Assembly (NCBI GenBank): GCA_007119795.1
Contig: SKOZ01000023.1
Coordinates: forward strand, 1 to 53,265
DNA from: Planctomycetales bacterium
GTDB lineage: Bacteria; Planctomycetota; Planctomycetia; Pirellulales; Thermoguttaceae
Direction of reading: 5' to 3'
Length of the DNA stretch: 53,265 nucleotides
Below, piece after piece: positions 49,339 to 53,265 of the stretch (positions are counted from its first letter, which is position 1; each line of letters begins with the position of its first letter). The translations under genes were made by a program, and so were the position numbers. The notes below the pieces were generated by a model. The model was not told where the DNA came from. It worked only from the letters and a program-made list of their open reading frames with translations, and ran no database searches.

Positions 49339-51246
49339 CTACTCCTCGAAGCTCACGCGCCCCGTCGCCACGTCGAACTCGTAAATGGCGGGGATCAGCA
49401 TGGCCGCCGTCGTGAAGCCGTACGTGGCCACGATCACCAGGAAGACCCCCAGCGTCTGTTCCATCAAGAGGCTCGTGATGGCGTAGAAGGTCGCGAAGGG
49501 GCAGAGGAACGAAGCCACCCCGATCGCCGTGGACGGGTTCCGCGCCCCGATCGCTACGTACAGCCCTACGCCGCCCCCCACCATGAAGGCCAGGAAGGGT
49601 TGCAGCTGCGCCTCGAAGGTTCCCGAAAACGCCAGCATCATCCTCATGCAGGTGAGCACGCCCACGAAGAGGAAAAAGAGGGTTCCCAGGCTCACCCCAA
49701 TGGCGCCCCGCGAGTTGGCGTAGTGCATCCCCGCGTGCAGCCCCAACATCGCCGCAAAGACGAAGAGCACCGCCAGGGCACCGATGAGATAGAGCGCGTT
49801 CTCCAGCGTCATCACCCCGCCCATCCAGAGGTAGCCGCAGAGGGCCATCGGCAGGATCACCATCTCCTTGGTATTGAAGAAGACCCCCCCAATCTTGCCG
49901 AAAACGATCTCCTTCGCCGAGAGGTCGGTCACCAGCAGCAGGTCCAGGGCCTTCACATCCCGCTCGCCGGTCACCGAAGTGACCGCCTGAGCGTTGACCA
50001 ATACCAGGCTCAAGAGGAAGAGAGGGGCGAGGGCCAGCGAGCCGGTGGCGAAGGTCAGCGGCTCGCCCCCGCGCACCATCCCCCCGAGCATAACCGCCGC
50101 CAGGGCGAAGAGGACGAAGTACACGAGGCGGATGGCCAGCACCTTCCGCCCGTAGGCCCAGGTCTTCACCTCGCGCCAGAGGATGGGGTTGTTCCAGACG
50201 TGCCGCGTCCGCCCTGGCGCCGCGTGGACGCTTGCCGCTTGCTGCCGCAGCCGCTCCCCGCCGAAACCGGCGTAGGGGAGCAGCGACGGATCCGTCGCTC
50301 CCGCCTCCACCGTTGGATCCGTCGCTCCCGCCCCCTTGGCCCCGCCGGCACTCGCCGTCGACGCAGCCAGATCGTGCTCCACTCCGAAAATGCTCTCCTT
50401 TCCCTCTTCTTCCTCTTCGCTCGCCGGGAAGGTCTCCCGCGACGGGTTCCATACCCGCACCATGGCCACCGCCACGAGGTTGAGGACCACCGCCGCCGCC
50501 GCGGCCACGACGAGGAAGAGATTCACCGGGCTCCCCAGGATCCCCAGGGCCGGGTCCGGCTCGGCAAAGGGACCGGCGGCCTCGACGATCGCCTGCCAGG
50601 GGCTCAGCCCGATGGCCCACGTCGTGGTGGCCACGCCCAGCCACGCTTCCCCGAAGGCGCCCCGGGCGATCAGCTCGCCCACGGAGAGCCAGAGCACCAG
50701 GATCAACACCGTGAAGGCCAGCGACTGGAAGGTCTTCTCCCGCCAGAGGGCGAGCGTCGATCCCAGGCTCCCGCAGAGGAGCATGCTGGCCACGGTCACG
50801 GCGAACACCCGCCCGATCTGCGCGTAGGAAATCCCCCCCATGAGCGCCGCGAACATGAAGACCGGCACGGCCGCCGCCAGGAGCACGAACATCTGCAAGA
50901 GGCTCGCCAGCAGCTTGCCCAGCACCAGTTCGCTGTTGGAGAGGTTCGTCAGCAAGAGGAGGATCAAGGTCCGCCGGTCCTTCTCCTGCGCCACGGCGCT
51001 GGCGGCGAGGAGCCCGGAGAAGAAGACCGCCAGGGTCAGTTGCAGCGGTGCGAGGATGGAGAAGAGCATCGTCCCGAAGCGGGCCAGGTCGCCCACGTCG
51101 CGGACGATCTGCGTCCCCGTGAGCACGAGCCACGCCGTGCTCATGAGCAGGAGGAGCACCACCACGTAGGTCGCCCGCGTCACGTACATCCCCATCCGCC
51201 GCGGCGAGGTGACGACCTCGCGTGTGAAGACCGGTCCGATCAGCAA
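49339..51246 (-). CDS. ABC-2 type transporter permease, double-length
   Basis: The 635-residue membrane protein is built as two ABC-2 permease-like halves of about six helices each. The first half includes FTREVVTSPRRMGMYVTRAT and AQEKDRRTLILLLLTNLSNS, and the second NNPILWREVKTWAYGRK and TGERDVKALDLLLVTDLSAK. Both halves carry the conserved E(K/R)D-(R/V)-(T/K) loop of this family. A hydrophilic linker of about 90 residues joins them, and within it a palindromic repeat is translated as AGATDPTVE plus AGATDPSLL. The start is TTG 51246 with GGGAGAG just upstream. No ATP-binding subunit gene is visible nearby, so it must be encoded elsewhere. The substrate is unknown. Confidence 0.88.
   Translation of the reverse strand: MLIGPVFTREVVTSPRRMGMYVTRATYVVVLLLLMSTAWLVLTGTQIVRDVGDLARFGTMLFSILAPLQLTLAVFFSGLLAASAVAQEKDRRTLILLLLTNLSNSELVLGKLLASLLQMFVLLAAAVPVFMFAALMGGISYAQIGRVFAVTVASMLLCGSLGSTLALWREKTFQSLAFTVLILVLWLSVGELIARGAFGEAWLGVATTTWAIGLSPWQAIVEAAGPFAEPDPALGILGSPVNLFLVVAAAAAVVLNLVAVAMVRVWNPSRETFPASEEEEEGKESIFGVEHDLAASTASAGGAKGAGATDPTVEAGATDPSLLPYAGFGGERLRQQAASVHAAPGRTRHVWNNPILWREVKTWAYGRKVLAIRLVYFVLFALAAVMLGGMVRGGEPLTFATGSLALAPLFLLSLVLVNAQAVTSVTGERDVKALDLLLVTDLSAKEIVFGKIGGVFFNTKEMVILPMALCGYLWMGGVMTLENALYLIGALAVLFVFAAMLGLHAGMHYANSRGAIGVSLGTLFFLFVGVLTCMRMMLAFSGTFEAQLQPFLAFMVGGGVGLYVAIGARNPSTAIGVASFLCPFATFYAITSLLMEQTLGVFLVIVATYGFTTAAMLIPAIYEFDVATGRVSFEE
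50282..50332. repeat. Palindrome and 27-bp-spaced direct repeat in frame inside the ABC permease linker
   Basis: AGCGACGGATCCGTCGCT (50282-50299) is a perfect 18-bp palindrome. The 18-mer GGATCCGTCGCTCCCGCC occurs at 50288 and again at 50315, exactly nine codons apart. It shares the ACGGATC core with the palindromes at 39969-40057, suggesting one repeat family tolerated inside a coding region. Confidence 0.9.
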
Positions 51247-51361
51247 CGCGACTCTCCCATTGGGGCGCGGCGGGCATCCAGAATGCGGCCGGTGGCGTTC
51301 CCCCGCCGCGAACCACCAGCCAGAGACGAAACCTTTAGTTTAACACGCCGCGGGGCCGCCG

Positions 51362-52201
51362 TCAGTTGCGAAGCGCCCCCCGCCGGCGATCCTCCGTCGC
51401 CCAGGCCGCAGCCGTCCGTCCGCCCAGGTAGGCGGCGAGTGTGGTGGACAACATCACCAGGCCGCACCACGCCGCCACCCGATGCCGGTACGCCTCCAGG
51501 TCCAGCGGCAGGGGACGCTCGGCGGGCATGGCCAGCGCCATCGCCGCCCCGGCGGCATAAATTGCCGCCACGAGAACATAGACCACCAGCACCACCTGCA
51601 ACGTCGCCCGATCGGGTAACACCGCCATCCAGGCCACGTAGGCCAGTTGCAGGAGCGCCAACAGCAGGGCCCCCTGAGCCCAAACCGGGGCCGCGGCCGG
51701 ACTCCCCTGCGCGAGGGCCGGCCATGCCCCGAAGGCAGCCACCCCCGTCAATACGCCGGCCATCGCCCGACCCGACCAGACCCTTGCCGGACTGAGCCGA
51801 GACAGGGAGTCGTCCGACACCTCAATACCGCGGACCGGCGGCTCCTCTCGGCCCGCCCCCGCCTGGACCTCTCGCCGCCAGCCATCCTCCCCCGCTTGCC
51901 CACTTCTCCGGGGGAGCCCTCCTCCGCTCTCTTCAGTATGGGGACCGGAGCGAGGATCCGGCGAAAGCCCGCTCCTGCCCGCCGGTCCCTCGGGCATCGC
52001 GACACCCTTCTGAGAAGCTCCATTCTTCTCTGCCAGGCCGGATCGTTCGCGGGCTGCTCCCCCGCCCGCGCCGCCCGAATCGGAATTCCCCCCAGGAGCC
52101 ACCACCAAGTGGCGACACACGGGGCAGCGGAACGTCCGACCGCGCCACGCCAGCGGGGCGCGGAGATGGTGTCCGGACGGACAAACGAAACGGAAGAGCA
52201 T
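51362..52201 (-). CDS. Membrane protein with N-terminal zinc-ribbon-like motif
   Basis: The 279-residue product begins FRFVCPSGHHLRAPLAWRGR and TFRCPVCRHLVVAP, a pattern of C-x3-H-H and CPVC that looks like a zinc ribbon of planctomycete type. A low-complexity, charged and glycine-rich linker (about 38-135) follows, then four predicted membrane helices (AMAGVLTGVAAFGAWPALA; GALLLALLQLAYVAWMAVL; LQVVLVVYVLVAAIYAAGAA; AAWCGLVMLSTTLAAYLGG). No ribosome site is evident. It lies 115 bp upstream of the ABC permease on the same strand. The function is unknown. Confidence 0.75.
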   Translation of the reverse strand: MLFRFVCPSGHHLRAPLAWRGRTFRCPVCRHLVVAPGGNSDSGGAGGGAARERSGLAEKNGASQKGVAMPEGPAGRSGLSPDPRSGPHTEESGGGLPRRSGQAGEDGWRREVQAGAGREEPPVRGIEVSDDSLSRLSPARVWSGRAMAGVLTGVAAFGAWPALAQGSPAAAPVWAQGALLLALLQLAYVAWMAVLPDRATLQVVLVVYVLVAAIYAAGAAMALAMPAERPLPLDLEAYRHRVAAWCGLVMLSTTLAAYLGGRTAAAWATEDRRRGALRN

Positions 52202-52337
52202 TCGACCAAGAACCGAGGGAGAGGGATACCGCCTCCTTCACGAGCAGGCCCGCAAACGATACCCGGGCTCTTGGGGGGCCGAGCCCCCGCGCTCGTGAAC
52301 CGGACCATTTCCAGTCTCTCTGCCATGCGGCTGCCGG

Positions 52338-52871
52338 TCAACTCGAAGGCGCCGCCTCGTGGCATTCCGTGGGCGCAACTTGCAGCACCCGCCGCAGGAG
52401 GAATCGTTCCAGGGGCCGCTTCAGCCGCGTCGGCCACGGCTCGTCCTCCGGGTGGAGGGGACAGACGAGGATCGAGGTCAAACCCGCCAGGCGGCCGGCC
52501 ATCACATCGGCGAAGAGCTGGTCGCCCACCATGGCGGTTCCTTCTCGGCGGAACCCCAACTCGCGGATTGCCCGGCGACACCCCCTCGGCAGGGGCTTGA
52601 ACGCCATAGCCACGAAGGGCAGGTGCAGGGATTCGGCGAGCCGGGCGATCCGCCCTTGGCGCCCGTTCGAGACCAGGCACAGCCCCACCTCCGCCTCCTT
52701 CAACCGATCGAGCCACCGGCGGACTTCCTGGGACACCTCTTCGTATCGATACCGTTTGAGCGTGCAGTCGACGTCGAGCAGGAGCGCCTCGATACCGAGC
52801 GCCGAGAGGCTTGGCGGCTCGAGGTCGAGGACGCTCTTGACGAACAGGTGGGGCGTCAACAGGCGGAGCAT
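52338..52871 (-). CDS. YqeG-type HAD phosphatase
   Basis: The 177-residue protein matches the YqeG branch of HAD IIIA phosphatases. Motif I is LLLDVDCTLKRY (DxDxT with cysteine between, where Asn is more usual). Motif II is LCLVSNG, the lysine of motif III is in AFKPLPRGCRRAI, and the final acidic motif is GTAMVGDQLFADVMAGRLAG. The N-terminal PHLFVKSVLDLEPPSLSALG is typical of YqeG. Family members act on phosphorylated lipids or small molecules, including phosphatidylglycerophosphate in relatives, but the substrate here is not deducible. It starts 36 bp after the end of serA on the same strand. Confidence 0.9.
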   Translation of the reverse strand: MLRLLTPHLFVKSVLDLEPPSLSALGIEALLLDVDCTLKRYRYEEVSQEVRRWLDRLKEAEVGLCLVSNGRQGRIARLAESLHLPFVAMAFKPLPRGCRRAIRELGFRREGTAMVGDQLFADVMAGRLAGLTSILVCPLHPEDEPWPTRLKRPLERFLLRRVLQVAPTECHEAAPSS

Positions 52872-52907
52872 GCGCAGAGCAGGCTGTCGATGGTTCTCGT
52901 GGACTGC

Positions 52908-53265
52908 TTAGCCGCCCATCCACTTGGGCAGCTTCCCCGCCGACGGGAGCTTGACGACCCAGGCGCGGATCACCTCGTCGAGCCCCAGCACCGCCGCCAG
53001 CGCCTCGGCAGGCGGCTGCGTGTCCAGGGCCAACACCCCCACCGACTCCCCCCCCGGCTTGCTGGTGCCGCGGCCCACGGCCATATGGGCGATGTTCACC
53101 CGGTGCGTGCCGAAGATCGTTCCCACCTTGCCGACGACACCCGGGACGTCGCGGTGGGTGAAGATCAGGAGGACGCCGTCGAGGTAGCTCTCCAGGCGGA
53201 AGCCGCTCTTCTGCACCAGCCGGGGCATATGGTTCCCGAAGAGCGTGCCCGCCGCCGTCGAGGTC
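52908..53265 (-). CDS. serA: D-3-phosphoglycerate dehydrogenase, C-terminal ACT domain (partial)
   Basis: SerA commits 3-phosphoglycerate to serine synthesis. Only the last 119 or so codons are inside the window. The frame continues off the right edge and reads TAAGTLFGNHMPRLV, the end of the intervening domain. A C-terminal ACT domain (GVLLIFTHRDVPGVVGKVGT, IFGTHRVNIAHMAVGR, ALDTQPPAEAL) follows, the place of serine feedback in many members. The tail ends VVKLPSAGKLPKWMGG. An internal ATG at 53228 is not the start. The identification rests on the ACT domain plus the preceding junction and is fairly secure. Confidence 0.85.
   Translation of the reverse strand, partial: TSTAAGTLFGNHMPRLVQKSGFRLESYLDGVLLIFTHRDVPGVVGKVGTIFGTHRVNIAHMAVGRGTSKPGGESVGVLALDTQPPAEALAAVLGLDEVIRAWVVKLPSAGKLPKWMGG

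Overview
The window is a GC-rich (by eye about two thirds G+C) bacterial chromosome segment that looks like a member of the Planctomycetota or a close relative, probably from an uncultured lineage. The evidence is the gene repertoire: a very large secreted PQQ-type beta-propeller protein, a secreted squalene-cyclase-like toroid protein next to moxR/DUF58/BatA-like/von Willebrand genes, an NPCBM protein, HtrA-like proteins in tandem, and secreted glycan-active proteins of the DUF4091, DUF4838 and beta-helix types. No phylogenetic marker gene is present, so this is inference.

Layout. (1) 1-6512: the end of a type I restriction-modification locus on the plus strand, with the C-terminal part of HsdS, an AlbA/Schlafen-type ATP-binding protein, HsdR, a YgjP-type metallopeptidase and a small unknown gene. 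(2) 6523-17860: secreted enzymes on both strands: gamma-glutamyltranspeptidase, a GH5 glycosidase, a frameshifted membrane/zinc-ribbon gene, a GNAT acetyltransferase, a DUF4091/GH123-like protein, a DUF4838/GH20-like protein and a pectate-lyase-like beta-helix protein. (3) 17992-21575: a minus-strand pair (an IrrE/ImmA-like protein whose HExxH site is lost, plus a small partner) and a secreted alpha/beta hydrolase. (4) 21888-46955: a roughly 25 kb run of plus-strand genes, many joined by ATGA overlaps: giant PQQ protein, toroid protein, MoxR ATPase, DUF58, two membrane vWA proteins, a DUF4175-like protein, a coiled-coil protein, a helical-repeat protein, an NPCBM protein, one intact HtrA-like protease and two HtrA-like proteins without catalytic residues. 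This is most easily read as an envelope or periplasm assembly or quality-control machine. (5) 47059-53265: minus-strand genes for two CNNM/HlyC-type membrane proteins, an ABC-2 permease, a zinc-ribbon membrane protein, a YqeG-type HAD phosphatase and the C-terminal end of SerA.

The most unusual signal is repetitive DNA. A 132-bp element with palindromic inverted ends sits in frame at exactly codon 6 of two neighbouring genes (36925 and 38771), between the start codon and the hydrophobic core of the signal peptide. Other short palindromes and heptamer tracts recur: REP-like hairpins between convergent genes (9731-9912 and 17925-18005), ACGGAT palindromes (39969-40057, and in frame inside the ABC permease at 50282-50332), and 7-bp tandem repeats ending at or close to start codons (29864 and 43311). 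The second notable signal is the pseudo-enzyme content: two dead HtrA paralogues, one of them carrying a dead esterase domain, and an IrrE-like protein without its zinc site. Many start codons are inferred from ribosome binding sites and remain provisional.
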